Source of the DNA: Aerococcus urinaehominis
GTDB taxonomy: Bacteria > Bacillota > Bacilli > Lactobacillales > Aerococcaceae
Assembly (NCBI RefSeq): GCF_001543245.1
Contig: NZ_CP014163.1
Location: 1,470,387-1,534,386, forward strand
Direction: 5' to 3'
Length of the DNA: 64,000 nt
Position 1 is the first letter of the stretch; every line of letters begins with the position of its first letter. The position numbers were made by a program, and so were the translations under genes. The notes under the pieces are model-generated. The model made no database searches, was not told the DNA's origin, and saw nothing but the letters and a program-made list of their open reading frames with translations. Below, piece by piece: positions 46,295-55,943 of the stretch.

Positions 46295-47305
46295 ATGTCT
46301 GTGGATAAAATAAAAGAAATGTATGACCTGATTGACCAATCAACCCAAGCCCTCAGCAAGGACCTGGACTTCTCCTATTTAGAGGCCTTGCATGAAAGTT
46401 TGCAAAATCTGGCTTTGGGTCAGACCCAGCAGATAGATGGCCAGCCTGGTGACGACTTGGCTAGGCAGCTAGACCAGGTCTACCAACAAAGTGATTGGCA
46501 AAATATGGACAAAGAAGAAATGCGTAAGGCCATCCAAATTGCCTTAATTGAGGGTAGTAAAAAGGATCAATTGCCGGCTAATTATCAAACTACTCCAGAA
46601 GCCATTGCTATTTTACTAGCCTATATGGCGGTTAAGCTCCTCGCCAACCACGATAAAGACCAGGCCCTATTGGTCTTTGATCCTGTTGCTGGCCAGGCCA
46701 ACTTGTATGCAGTGGTGGTAGACCATTTACGGAAAAATGGCTTTAAACCCCAAGGTTATCTAAATGATAATGATGACCTCATGCTTTCTTTAGCGGAAAA
46801 ATCCCTTTACTTACAGGGGGAAGAAGCAAAAATATACCTGGGTGATGCACTACAAAACCTGATGGTGCCGCCAGTTGACTTAGTTGTTGCCGATTTGCCA
46901 GTGGGTTACTATCCAGTTGACCAGGTAGCAACTAGCTACCAATCAGCTTTTGCATCTGGTCATGCCTACGCCCACTATCTCTTAGTTGAACAGGCCATGA
47001 ATTATATGAAGGCCAATGCCTGGGGCTTATTTATTGTTCCAGCTCAACTTTTTGAGGAGGAAGCCTCCAGCCACCTGGTAAAAGCCATTAACAGCCAGGG
47101 ATATTTCCAGGCCTTTCTAAAATTACCGACGAATTTATTTAAGGACCGGCGAGCCCAAAAGGCGATATTAGTCGTACAGAAGGCTGGCGACCAGGCCAAA
47201 CAAGCAAGTAATGTCCTGATTGGGGACCTGCCGAGCTTAAAGGATGAGAAAAGAATGCTGGATTTTGTAAACAGTTTTAGCAAGTGGGCCCAAGATTTGC
47301 TATAA
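46295..47305 (+). CDS. Class I SAM-dependent methyltransferase (YtxK-like)
   Basis: A 336-residue protein related to N6-adenine DNA methyltransferases. A helical N-terminal part (1-95) is followed by the Rossmann region with VFDPVAGQANLYAVV near residue 125 and the catalytic-loop motif VADLPVGYYP near 199, a DPPY-like variant. Bacillus YtxK lies directly before ackA, as here. The target (nucleic acid or other) is unknown. The promoter of ackA overlaps its last codons. Confidence 0.8.
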   Translation: MSVDKIKEMYDLIDQSTQALSKDLDFSYLEALHESLQNLALGQTQQIDGQPGDDLARQLDQVYQQSDWQNMDKEEMRKAIQIALIEGSKKDQLPANYQTTPEAIAILLAYMAVKLLANHDKDQALLVFDPVAGQANLYAVVVDHLRKNGFKPQGYLNDNDDLMLSLAEKSLYLQGEEAKIYLGDALQNLMVPPVDLVVADLPVGYYPVDQVATSYQSAFASGHAYAHYLLVEQAMNYMKANAWGLFIVPAQLFEEEASSHLVKAINSQGYFQAFLKLPTNLFKDRRAQKAILVVQKAGDQAKQASNVLIGDLPSLKDEKRMLDFVNSFSKWAQDLL

Positions 47306-47306
47306 T
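47298..47306 (+). promoter_or_regulatory. Extended -10 promoter of ackA
   Basis: TGCTATAAT is a consensus extended -10 overlapping the end of the methyltransferase gene, about 50 bases before ackA. A cre-like TGTAAGCGAATTAA (47321-47334) lies just downstream of the expected start. Confidence 0.6.
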
Positions 47307-47354
47307 GTAATTAAGGCTTATGTAAGCGAATTAAAAAGCAAAAGGAGTATTAAT

Positions 47355-48545
47355 ATGTCAAAAAAAGTCTTTGCCATTAATGCTGGTTCTTCTAGTTTAA
47401 AATTCTCTATCTATGAAGTACCTTCAGAAGAAGTAATCTCGTCAGGTTTAATTGAAAGAATTGGTTTAGCTGATTCACTTGTAACCATTAAATATGATGG
47501 CAACAAATTTGAAGATAAGTTAGATATTGCTGACCATGAAATCGCCATTAATTATTTATTAGAAAAATTAAATGAGTTAGATATCATTGCCGACTACGAT
47601 GAAATTGCTGGCTCTGGTCACCGTATTGTTGCTGGTGGCGAGCACTTTAAGTCATCAGCCTTATTAGGTGAAGAAGAAATTCAAAAAGTTGAAGATTTAG
47701 CTGAATTTGCCCCATTACATAATCCAGCTGAAGCCAAGGTTATTCGGGCTTTCCAAAAATTATTACCTGGCAAACCAACTGTTGGTGTCTTTGATACTTC
47801 TTTCCACACTACTATGCCAGAAAAAGCTTACTTGTACTCAGTACCTTACAAGTACTATGAAGACTATCAAGCACGTCGCTATGGCGCGCATGGTACCTCA
47901 CACAAATATGTGGCACAGCGGGCTGCTGAGTTAGAAGGTAAAAACATCGAAGATTTAAAAATCATTACTTGCCATGTCGGCAATGGTGGTTCAATTACCG
48001 CTGTAGATGGTGGTAAATCTGTTGATACATCAATGGGCTTCACACCACTTGCCGGTATTACCATGGGGACTCGGTCTGGTGATGTCGACCCTTCATTATT
48101 ACAGTACATTATGAAGAAAGAGAATATTGACATCGACCAAATGATCAATATCCTGAACAAGGAATCAGGCCTATTGGGTCTATCAGGTGTTTCTTCTGAC
48201 ATGCGTGATGTTGAAGAAGCAGCTAATGGCGGCAACGAGCGTGCTAAAGTTGCGATTGAAATCTACTATGACCGTGTTAAGAAATATATCGGTCAATACC
48301 TAGCTGTTTTAGGCGGCGCCGATGTGATTGTCTTCACTGCTGGTGTTGGTGAAAACTCAATCACTTTCCGTCAAGGCGTCCTTGAAGGCATGGAGTGGGC
48401 AGGTATTGAGTTAGACAAAGAAGCTAACCAAACACGGGACGAAGCGAAAATTTCAACAGCATCTTCTAAAGTGGCTGTCTACACCATCCCAACTGACGAA
48501 GAATTGATGATTGTACGCGACACAGTTGCGTTAGGTAATATCTAA
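47355..48545 (+). CDS. ackA: Acetate kinase
   Basis: Converts acetyl phosphate and ADP to acetate and ATP. The 396-residue protein has the N-terminal INAGSSSLKFSIYE, the VFDTSFHTTMPEKAYLY block near residue 139, the HVGNGGSITAVDGGKSVDTSMG phosphate-binding region near 205 (second half GKSVDTSMGFTPLAGITMGT) and the C-terminal FTAGVGENS near 328. In a citrate fermenter, citrate-derived pyruvate can yield ATP through this enzyme. Codon use is highly biased, as expected of a strongly expressed gene. Confidence 0.97.
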   Translation: MSKKVFAINAGSSSLKFSIYEVPSEEVISSGLIERIGLADSLVTIKYDGNKFEDKLDIADHEIAINYLLEKLNELDIIADYDEIAGSGHRIVAGGEHFKSSALLGEEEIQKVEDLAEFAPLHNPAEAKVIRAFQKLLPGKPTVGVFDTSFHTTMPEKAYLYSVPYKYYEDYQARRYGAHGTSHKYVAQRAAELEGKNIEDLKIITCHVGNGGSITAVDGGKSVDTSMGFTPLAGITMGTRSGDVDPSLLQYIMKKENIDIDQMINILNKESGLLGLSGVSSDMRDVEEAANGGNERAKVAIEIYYDRVKKYIGQYLAVLGGADVIVFTAGVGENSITFRQGVLEGMEWAGIELDKEANQTRDEAKISTASSKVAVYTIPTDEELMIVRDTVALGNI

Positions 48546-48582
48546 AATAGCTGATAAATAGATTAGAGTTAAGGAGGAATTA

Positions 48583-49047
48583 ATGATGTTCCAAGAATAT
48601 AAACACATTTTAGCGCCAATTGATGGGTCTGAAGAGGCTGAATTAGCCTTTAAAAAGGCGATTGAGGTAGCTAAAAGGAACCAGGCATCCTTAACAATTG
48701 CTCATATTATTGATACGCGAGCGGTCGCCACACCAGGCGGTTATGAGGGCAATTTTATTGATGATCTAGAGGCGCAAGCTGAAAAATTATTGGCCAGCTA
48801 CCAAGCTGAAGCGGCGGCGGCCGGCCTTGACCAGGTGACTACTCTGGTGGACTATGGGTCACCCAAGGTTCAAATTGTTAAGCAAATTGTACCAGAAGAG
48901 CAGATTGATTTGATTATGCTCGGTGCGACTGGTCTCAATGCGGTAGAGCGACTCTTTATCGGCTCTGTTTCTGATTATGTGATTCGCCACGCACCATGCG
49001 ATGTCTTGGTTGTCCGTACTGATCTAGAAAATAAAATTAGTGAATAA
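48583..49047 (+). CDS. Universal stress protein (UspA family)
   Basis: A 154-residue Usp domain. The first strand is HILAPIDGSEEAELA and the ATP-binding signature GATGLNAVERLFIGSVSDY (GxxG, then G and S) is near residue 114, so it probably binds ATP. Function is unspecified. AAGGAGG lies 5 bases before the first ATG and 8 before the second (48586); either may be used. A strong terminator follows. The minus-strand 6S RNA candidate lies just beyond. Confidence 0.9.
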   Translation: MMFQEYKHILAPIDGSEEAELAFKKAIEVAKRNQASLTIAHIIDTRAVATPGGYEGNFIDDLEAQAEKLLASYQAEAAAAGLDQVTTLVDYGSPKVQIVKQIVPEEQIDLIMLGATGLNAVERLFIGSVSDYVIRHAPCDVLVVRTDLENKISE

Positions 49048-49050
49048 GCT

Positions 49051-49090
49051 AAAACCCCGTCAGTTAAATTAATTTAGCTGACGGGGTTTT
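49051..49090 (+). terminator. Terminator after uspA
   Basis: A 13-bp stem AAAACCCCGTCAG / CTGACGGGGTTTT encloses a further A/T hairpin. It can work for the + strand gene. Confidence 0.9.
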
Positions 49091-49096
49091 GTATTC

Positions 49097-49122
49097 AAAA
49101 AAACCGGCAGTTGCCTGCCGGT
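49097..49122 (-). terminator. Terminator of the minus-strand 6S-like RNA
   Basis: On the minus strand an 8-bp stem ACCGGCAG / CTGCCGGT with a GCAA loop is followed by six T. Confidence 0.85.
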
Positions 49123-49335
49123 GAAAATAGTAAAACTATTTATATAGAATACCGATTGTGCCGTGCAAAATCTATCTGTATTGAACCCGCAAGTAATTAG
49201 CAGGTGGGAACCACTATCCGACTTTTGCTTTCCTCGTGATAAGGCTTAGCAGCCATCAGAATTCATGGTTCCCTAGATAGTATGATTTGTTCGGTCAACA
49301 CATTAAGAGGGCACGAACACATCAGTGCTTTCTAC
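49123..49335 (-). ncRNA. ssrS: 6S RNA (candidate)
   Basis: Fills the gap between uspA and rarA. On the minus strand there is a complete unit: promoter, about 200 bases and terminator. The ends form a closing stem: 5' ACTGATGTGTTCGTGC (about 49325-49310) against 3' GCACGGCACAATCGGT (about 49168-49153), with small bulges. Inside, A-rich unpaired strands flank an apical stem (GGGAACCA / TGGTTCCC). This rod with a central bubble is the 6S architecture that mimics an open promoter and sequesters sigma-A RNA polymerase. The position beside rarA and usp genes is where Gram-positive 6S genes are often found. No open frame of note is present. The 5' and 3' ends are approximate. Confidence 0.7.
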
Positions 49336-49341
49336 ATGCTT

Positions 49342-49370
49342 ACTTTACCACGAATAATGACTTGATGCAA
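49342..49370 (-). promoter_or_regulatory. Promoter of the 6S-like RNA
   Basis: Minus strand TTGCAT (49370-49365), 17-base spacer, TAAAGT (49347-49342) with an extended -10 TG, located between the rarA stop and the RNA. Confidence 0.75.
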
Positions 49371-49390
49371 GAGCCTGCCACTGGCTAGGA

Positions 49391-50662
49391 TTATTTTCGG
49401 TGCTGGCGGTGGTGGTCAAGGGCTTGCTCATACTTACCGGTGTGGACAGCTTGGTAGTAATGTTTACCCCGTAAGGTGTCTGGTAGGTAATCTTGGTCGA
49501 CATAATGGCCTGGATAGTCATGGGGGAACTTGTAACCGACGCCTCGGCCCAGGTCTTTAGCGCCTTGATAGTGACCGTCACGTAGGTGGTCTGGCACCTG
49601 GCCACCCTTGCCTGCTTTAACATCAGCTAAGGCAGCGTCAATAGCTTGGATAGCAGAATTAGACTTGGGGGATAGGGCCAAGTCAATAATAGCATGGGCC
49701 AGTGGAATCCTAGCCTCGGGGAGACCGACTTGTTGGGCAGTTTGAACCGCTAAGACGGCTCGTTCACAGGCTTGGGGATTGGCGAGGCCGATATCTTCGT
49801 AGGCCGTTACCAAAAGGCGGCGGCAGAGGCTGGTCAAGTCGCCGGCTGCAAGCAGTCTAGCTGCGTAGAGCAGGGCGGCATCAGGGTCTGACCCGCGAAT
49901 GGACTTTTGCAAAGCAGACACCACATCGTAGTGGAGGTCGCCCTTACTATCGTGGTCAAAGGCCTTCTTCTGCAAGCACTCTTCGGCAATGGCCAGATTA
50001 ATTTCAATGACGCCCTGGTCATCAGCCGGTGTTGACAGAGCAGCTAGTTCCAGGGCATTAAGACTAGCCCGCAAGTCGCCATTGGCAGCCTGGGCTAGGT
50101 GGTCACGCGCATCAGCAGTCAATTTTATATTCATCCCACCCAAACCGCGGTCTTTATCCGCTAGAGCTTGGTCTAGACCTTGGGCAATATCTTCAGCTTT
50201 AAGTTTGTGGACTTCAAAAATTTGTGTCCGGGACCGGATGGCTGGATTAATTGCAATATAGGGGTTTTCGGTGGTAGCACCAACCAGGGTAACTAGGCCA
50301 TTTTCTAGGTGGGGGAGGAGGAAATCTTGCTTGGTTTTATCTAAGCGATGGATTTCATCTAAAAGTAAAATAATACCACCAGAAAACTTAGCTTCATCAA
50401 CGACCGCCTGGAGGTCTTTTTTAGAATCAGTAGCAGCATTTAGCTGGCGAAAGGCAAGTTTAGTAGATCCTGCTATGGCGGTCGCGATAGAGGTCTTACC
50501 CGTACCAGGTGGGCCGTAGAGAATGATAGATGATAGCCGCTTGGCTTCAACCATGCGGCGGATTATTTTGCCCGGGCCTACGAGATGGTTTTGCCCTAAA
50601 ACTTGGTCAATATTTTGGGGACGCATGCGGTAGGCTAGTGGGGCTTGCTGATTTAGAGACAT
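49391..50662 (-). CDS. rarA: Replication-associated recombination protein A (MgsA/RarA AAA+ ATPase)
   Basis: Clamp-loader-like ATPase acting at stalled forks. The 423-residue protein starts with PLAYRMRPQNIDQVLGQNHLV, has Walker A LYGPPGTGKTS near residue 48, Walker B LLLDEIHRLD near 98, and sensor and arginine-finger region VGATTENPYIAINPAIRSR near 132. The C-terminus ends with the tetramerisation region and GKHYYQAVHTGKYEQAL. On the minus strand, preceded by AAAGAAGG. It is opposite in direction to the cysteine desulfurase-mnmA genes that lie downstream in Bacillus order. Confidence 0.95.
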   Translation of the reverse strand: MSLNQQAPLAYRMRPQNIDQVLGQNHLVGPGKIIRRMVEAKRLSSIILYGPPGTGKTSIATAIAGSTKLAFRQLNAATDSKKDLQAVVDEAKFSGGIILLLDEIHRLDKTKQDFLLPHLENGLVTLVGATTENPYIAINPAIRSRTQIFEVHKLKAEDIAQGLDQALADKDRGLGGMNIKLTADARDHLAQAANGDLRASLNALELAALSTPADDQGVIEINLAIAEECLQKKAFDHDSKGDLHYDVVSALQKSIRGSDPDAALLYAARLLAAGDLTSLCRRLLVTAYEDIGLANPQACERAVLAVQTAQQVGLPEARIPLAHAIIDLALSPKSNSAIQAIDAALADVKAGKGGQVPDHLRDGHYQGAKDLGRGVGYKFPHDYPGHYVDQDYLPDTLRGKHYYQAVHTGKYEQALDHHRQHRK

Positions 50663-50808
50663 GGGAGACCTTCTTTCTATAAGTCTAGTATGCCTATCTT
50701 AGCACATCTGGTCGTTTTTAAATATGACCCCGCTCAAGGGGAAAAAGTTCAAAGACTGGCAGAATAATGATAAAATATGACCTATAGTTAAGGATGGAGA
50801 GGACTGCA

Positions 50809-53115
50809 ATGAACCAATTACAAAAATTTATCACTGATGCGAAAATGAGCCAGCTCTTCCAACAATACTCAATTGGTGTAGAAAAGGAAGGCCATCGGAT
50901 TAATCCTGATGGTAGTTTGGCGCAAACGCCTCATCCCCCAAGAGTGGATGGGTCCAGCCAAAATGTTTATATCCAGCGAGATTTTGCTGAGTCGCAGCTG
51001 GAATTAGTGACGCCGCCAATTACTAATAACCACCAAGTTGTGATGGACTGGTTGCGCGCCATCCATGAGGTGACTAATAGAGCGCTAGACAATGATGAGA
51101 TGATCTGGCCTTATTCTATGCCACCCGTCCTGCCGGCTGATGACCAAATTAGGGTAGCTGCCCTCGATGATCCGGAGGCAGTTGACTACCGGGAATACCT
51201 AGTAGGGGCCTATGGTAAAAAGTTACAGATGATTTCTGGGATCCATTTTAATTTTGAATTAAACGATGACTTTATTCATGCCTACTATCAAGCTCAGGAT
51301 CCTGACCAAGCAAGGGACTATAAGTCCTTTAAATCAGAATTTTACCTGGCCTTGGCCCGTAAATTCTTACGCTATCAATGGGTGGTAATTTATCTCTTCG
51401 GGGCGTCTCCTTATGCCCACGATTCATTCTACCAGCAAGCAAGTGACCGTTTTGACCGACCAGCACGGTCTTTGCGCAATTCGCACTTGGGCTATATTAA
51501 CAAAGCTGATGTTGATTTTAATTATGATAACCTAATAGACTATGCAGAAACGCTAGCAGCCAATGTGGCTGACGGCCGCCTCTATGCTGAAAAAGAATTC
51601 TATTCTAATGTGCGTCTGCGGGGGGCTAACCAGGCCCAGGATTTATTGGAAAAGGGTATCCGCTACTTAGAATTTAGGAATATGGATATTCAGGGTGACC
51701 AAGCTTATGGCCTAAGCGAAAGTGATATTGCCTTCATGGCCTACTTTATCCTTTATTTAGTGTGGCTGGATGAGGATCCGGATATGGATGCTGTTAAGCT
51801 GGGCATTGATTTAAAAACCCAAGTTGCGGAAGAAGACCCTCGGCAAGAAACGGCCCTCAAGGAAGAAGGCTTAGCTATTGCCCAAGGTATGCGCCAGATG
51901 TTAGCGGCTATTGCAGCTCCTGACCAGATTAAGGATCAGCTAGAGCGCGTTTTAGCGCGTTTCGAAGACCACCAGCTCACCCCAGCTGCGCAAATTGTGG
52001 CCAAGTACCCAGATGTCGAAGCATGGCTGCAATCGGGCTTAGACTTAGCCAAGGTAGCCCACCAAGATGCGCTCGCTCGTCCTTATGAATTGGGTGGCTT
52101 TGCTGATATGGAGCTATCAACGCAAATTATCTTGGCCGACGCCATTCAGTATGGCATTCGCTTTGAAATTATGGACCGCGATGACCAGCTCGTACGTTTT
52201 AAATTAGCTGACCATATTGAATATGTGAAAAATGGTAATATTACCAGCAAAGATAGCTATGTCACCCATTACTTGCTAGAAAATAAGGAAGTAACCAAGC
52301 AGATTCTAGCTGAGGCGGGTTTTCCTGTGCCCCATTCGGACGCCTATCAGTCGTTAGAGGCGGCTAAGGCGGCGATTGCTCTTTATGAAGACCGACCGAT
52401 AGTGGTTAAGCCGAAGTCTACTAATATGGGAATTGGCATTTCCGTCTTCAAGCAAGGGGCCCGAGCTGACCAATTGCTACCAGCCTTAGAGGAAGCATTT
52501 AAAGAGGACACCAGCGTCATGCTAGAGGATTATTTACCGGGTACTGAATACCGATTTTTTGTCTTAGATGGTAAGTGCTTGGCAGTCTTACTGCGGATTC
52601 CAGCCAATGTGGTCGGTGATGGCCAATCAAGTGTGCGTCAATTGGTTGCAGAGAAAAACCAATCCCCTCTTAGAGGTCACGACCACCGGACACCCTTAGA
52701 ATTTATTCAATTAGGTAATTTAGAAGCTATTACCCTCAACCAGCAGGGGTATGACTTTGATTCGGTGATTCCTGCAGGCGACCGGGTTTACCTCCGTGAT
52801 AACTCTAATATCTCTACTGGTGGCGACTCAGTAGACGTCACTGACCGTATCCATCCAACTTATAAACAAATTGCTGAAGAGATGGCTAGGGCCCTTGATG
52901 TTCAGATTACTGGCTTGGATATCATGATTGATGACCTAGAGCAACCAGCTAATAGTCAACCAGACCAGGTTAACTATGGTTTGATTGAGGCTAATTTTAA
53001 CCCGATGATGATGATGCATGTTTATCCTGCCCAAGGGCCAGGTGTGCGGGTGACTACAGCCGTTCTGGCTTATCTCTTCCCAGAAAAGGAATTTCCTGAT
53101 AGTGCGCTAAAATAG
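50809..53115 (+). CDS. gshAB: Bifunctional glutamate-cysteine ligase/glutathione synthetase
   Basis: Makes glutathione in one polypeptide. The N-terminal ~430 residues are a glutamate-cysteine ligase with SIGVEKEGHRI near residue 20 and YLVGAYGKKLQMISGIHFN near 130. The C-terminal part (about 490-768) is an ATP-grasp ligase with VVKPKSTNMGIGISVF, MLEDYLPGTEYRFFVLDG and a final LIEANFNPMMMMHVYP. Length 768 is typical of GshF proteins of lactic acid bacteria. The ATG at 50794 is part of the ribosome binding site (GGAGAGG), so ATG 50809 is chosen. It lies between rarA and the desulfurase gene, where Bacillus has cymR. Confidence 0.93.
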   Translation: MNQLQKFITDAKMSQLFQQYSIGVEKEGHRINPDGSLAQTPHPPRVDGSSQNVYIQRDFAESQLELVTPPITNNHQVVMDWLRAIHEVTNRALDNDEMIWPYSMPPVLPADDQIRVAALDDPEAVDYREYLVGAYGKKLQMISGIHFNFELNDDFIHAYYQAQDPDQARDYKSFKSEFYLALARKFLRYQWVVIYLFGASPYAHDSFYQQASDRFDRPARSLRNSHLGYINKADVDFNYDNLIDYAETLAANVADGRLYAEKEFYSNVRLRGANQAQDLLEKGIRYLEFRNMDIQGDQAYGLSESDIAFMAYFILYLVWLDEDPDMDAVKLGIDLKTQVAEEDPRQETALKEEGLAIAQGMRQMLAAIAAPDQIKDQLERVLARFEDHQLTPAAQIVAKYPDVEAWLQSGLDLAKVAHQDALARPYELGGFADMELSTQIILADAIQYGIRFEIMDRDDQLVRFKLADHIEYVKNGNITSKDSYVTHYLLENKEVTKQILAEAGFPVPHSDAYQSLEAAKAAIALYEDRPIVVKPKSTNMGIGISVFKQGARADQLLPALEEAFKEDTSVMLEDYLPGTEYRFFVLDGKCLAVLLRIPANVVGDGQSSVRQLVAEKNQSPLRGHDHRTPLEFIQLGNLEAITLNQQGYDFDSVIPAGDRVYLRDNSNISTGGDSVDVTDRIHPTYKQIAEEMARALDVQITGLDIMIDDLEQPANSQPDQVNYGLIEANFNPMMMMHVYPAQGPGVRVTTAVLAYLFPEKEFPDSALK

Positions 53116-53130
53116 AAAGGATTTTATCAA

Positions 53131-54252
53131 ATGGCTTATTTTGACTATGCAGCAACGACGCCCGTATCTGAAAATGTTCAAGCAACTATGGCCAAGAGTT
53201 GGGCAGAGGATTTTGGTAATCCCTCGGCTACCTATGCTTTGGGCCGGGCTGCCAACCAGGAAATTGACCAGGTGCGCCGGCAGATTGCTAGTAGTCTTAA
53301 TGCCAGTCCCCAAGATATTATCTTTGTATCTAGCGGGACTGAAGCCAATAATTCAGCCCTTATTCAGACGGCCTATCGACTGGCTGACCAAGGTAAACAT
53401 ATTATTTCGACTGCTGCTGAACATCCTAGTGTGGCTAAAAGTTTGGCTTACTTGGCAGACCAGGGCTTTGAGGTCACCTATTTAGACTTGGATAGTAGCG
53501 GGCATATCAGCCTAGCTGAATTAGAGGCGGCCATCAGACCGGATACTATTATGGTGTCAATCATTGCTGGTCAAAATGAAGTTGGGAGTGTGCAAGATTT
53601 AAAGGCCATTGGTGATTTCTGTCAGACCTACGACCTCTTCTTTCATACGGATACTGTCCAGGCTTATATGAATATCGAAATAGATGTTGGAGCCATGCAT
53701 ATTGATGCCTTGTCCATGTCCGCTCACAAGATTTATGGGCCTAAGGGCATTGGCTTTATGTATTATCGCCAGGCTAAGCAAAACTTTAAGCCTTATTTGC
53801 ATGGAGGCAACCAGGAAATGGGTCTGCGGGCAGGGACGGAAAGTTTACCTTTAATTAAGGGCTTGGGCCAGGCCATTGGCGATATGCAGGCAGATAGCCA
53901 GGGGATTTACCAGGCAACAGCAGACCGACGCCAATACTTTATTGACCAGGCCAAGGCAGCAGGCTTAGAGTTTGAAATTAACGGTCCCGACCAAGTTGAA
54001 CTGCCCCATGTTTTAAATATCTATTGGCCTGGCCACAAGAGTGAAATTGCCTTGATTAAATTTGACTTGGCTGAATTTTATTTGTCGGCGGGATCAGCTT
54101 GTTCAGCTGGCTCGCTCCAGCCCAGTCCGACCCTGGTTTCCATGTTTGGTCAGGAAAGTGACCGAATTACTGAAAGTTTACGAATTTCCTTTAGTCATAT
54201 GACTAGCTACCAGGAGATTGACCAATTAATTAATAAAATGTTAGAAATGTGA
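53131..54252 (+). CDS. Cysteine desulfurase (IscS/NifS class; YrvO-like)
   Basis: PLP enzyme that mobilises cysteine sulphur as persulfide. The 373-residue protein has the YFDYAATTPVS start, the HxxPSVAKS segment near residue 94, the PLP lysine in SMSAHKIYGPKG near 197 and the catalytic Cys loop SAGSACSAGS near 324. It precedes DUF1831 and mnmA; in Bacillus the equivalent YrvO supplies sulphur to MnmA for tRNA 2-thiolation, and the same role is inferred here. Fifteen bases separate it from gshAB, so both may share a transcript linking cysteine use. Confidence 0.92.
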   Translation: MAYFDYAATTPVSENVQATMAKSWAEDFGNPSATYALGRAANQEIDQVRRQIASSLNASPQDIIFVSSGTEANNSALIQTAYRLADQGKHIISTAAEHPSVAKSLAYLADQGFEVTYLDLDSSGHISLAELEAAIRPDTIMVSIIAGQNEVGSVQDLKAIGDFCQTYDLFFHTDTVQAYMNIEIDVGAMHIDALSMSAHKIYGPKGIGFMYYRQAKQNFKPYLHGGNQEMGLRAGTESLPLIKGLGQAIGDMQADSQGIYQATADRRQYFIDQAKAAGLEFEINGPDQVELPHVLNIYWPGHKSEIALIKFDLAEFYLSAGSACSAGSLQPSPTLVSMFGQESDRITESLRISFSHMTSYQEIDQLINKMLEM

Positions 54253-54262
54253 GGAAGATAAT

Positions 54263-54607
54263 ATGGCTCTAGCAAAAACAGCCAGCTTAAAAGGGAGTGG
54301 GCGCAGCTTCGCTGTTGCCCCAAATTGTAAGGCTTATACCCTAAGGGATAATAGCTTTTCCGCTTCTAAGGCGGGCAATTATCAGTATGAGCGCTTGGTT
54401 CAAGCTGATTTTAAGTCAGCCCAGGCAGTTATTTTAAAAATTACTGTGGGTAAAGATGTGGATAAATTGCAGCTAGCTACCACCAACAAGGCGGGGTTAA
54501 AGGCTGTTAATGTTTACCAAAATGATCTTATGGTCGATTTGGCCAAGCAGGTTGATTATATCTTTGATTTCTTAGTTGAAAACGGGGTATTGGTCCAAGT
54601 AGACTAG
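54263..54607 (+). CDS. DUF1831 family protein
   Basis: A 114-residue soluble protein, MALAKTASLKGSGRSFAVAP to LVENGVLVQVD. I recognise it as the Lactobacillales DUF1831 family, which is usually placed between the cysteine desulfurase and mnmA genes as here. No catalytic residues or cofactor motif are evident. The context suggests a part in sulphur transfer to tRNA, but this is not shown. AGGAAGATAAT precedes ATG and the gap to the desulfurase is 10 bases. Confidence 0.7.
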   Translation: MALAKTASLKGSGRSFAVAPNCKAYTLRDNSFSASKAGNYQYERLVQADFKSAQAVILKITVGKDVDKLQLATTNKAGLKAVNVYQNDLMVDLAKQVDYIFDFLVENGVLVQVD

Positions 54608-54639
54608 CGACTGATACTTTCTTTTAGTAAGTATCTGCC

Positions 54640-54668
54640 TTGTCAAAAGCTGGAAAAGCGCGTATAAT
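54640..54668 (+). promoter_or_regulatory. Promoter of mnmA
   Basis: TTGTCA, 17-base spacer, TATAAT, about 75 bases before mnmA. A GATACTT/AAGTATC hairpin (54613-54634) without a T tract lies just upstream. Confidence 0.85.
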
Positions 54669-54689
54669 GGCCGGGTATATCTTACATAA

Positions 54690-55868
<1,179 letters not shown>

Positions 55869-55875
55869 TCACAAT

Positions 55876-55907
55876 AGGGCTAACCTTTCCGGTTGGCTCT
55901 TTTTTTA
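55876..55907 (+). terminator. Terminator after mnmA
   Basis: Stem AGGGCTAACC / GGTTGGCTCT (two wobbles) with a TTTCC loop and a T tract. Confidence 0.85.
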
Positions 55908-55943
55908 GTATAATGGCAGGTATGAATAAGGGAGGCCAGGCTT

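Noticed and set aside
49123-49335. RNase P RNA, tmRNA or SRP RNA as identity of the minus-strand RNA
   Set aside because: The length and the absence of their conserved cores (the RNase P P4 region, a tmRNA tag frame and tRNA-like ends, the SRP GGAA-tetraloop helix) do not fit; rod-with-bubble 6S does.
49345-50519. Plus- and alternate-frame ORFs opposite rarA
   Set aside because: Shadows of the rarA gene with no independent support.
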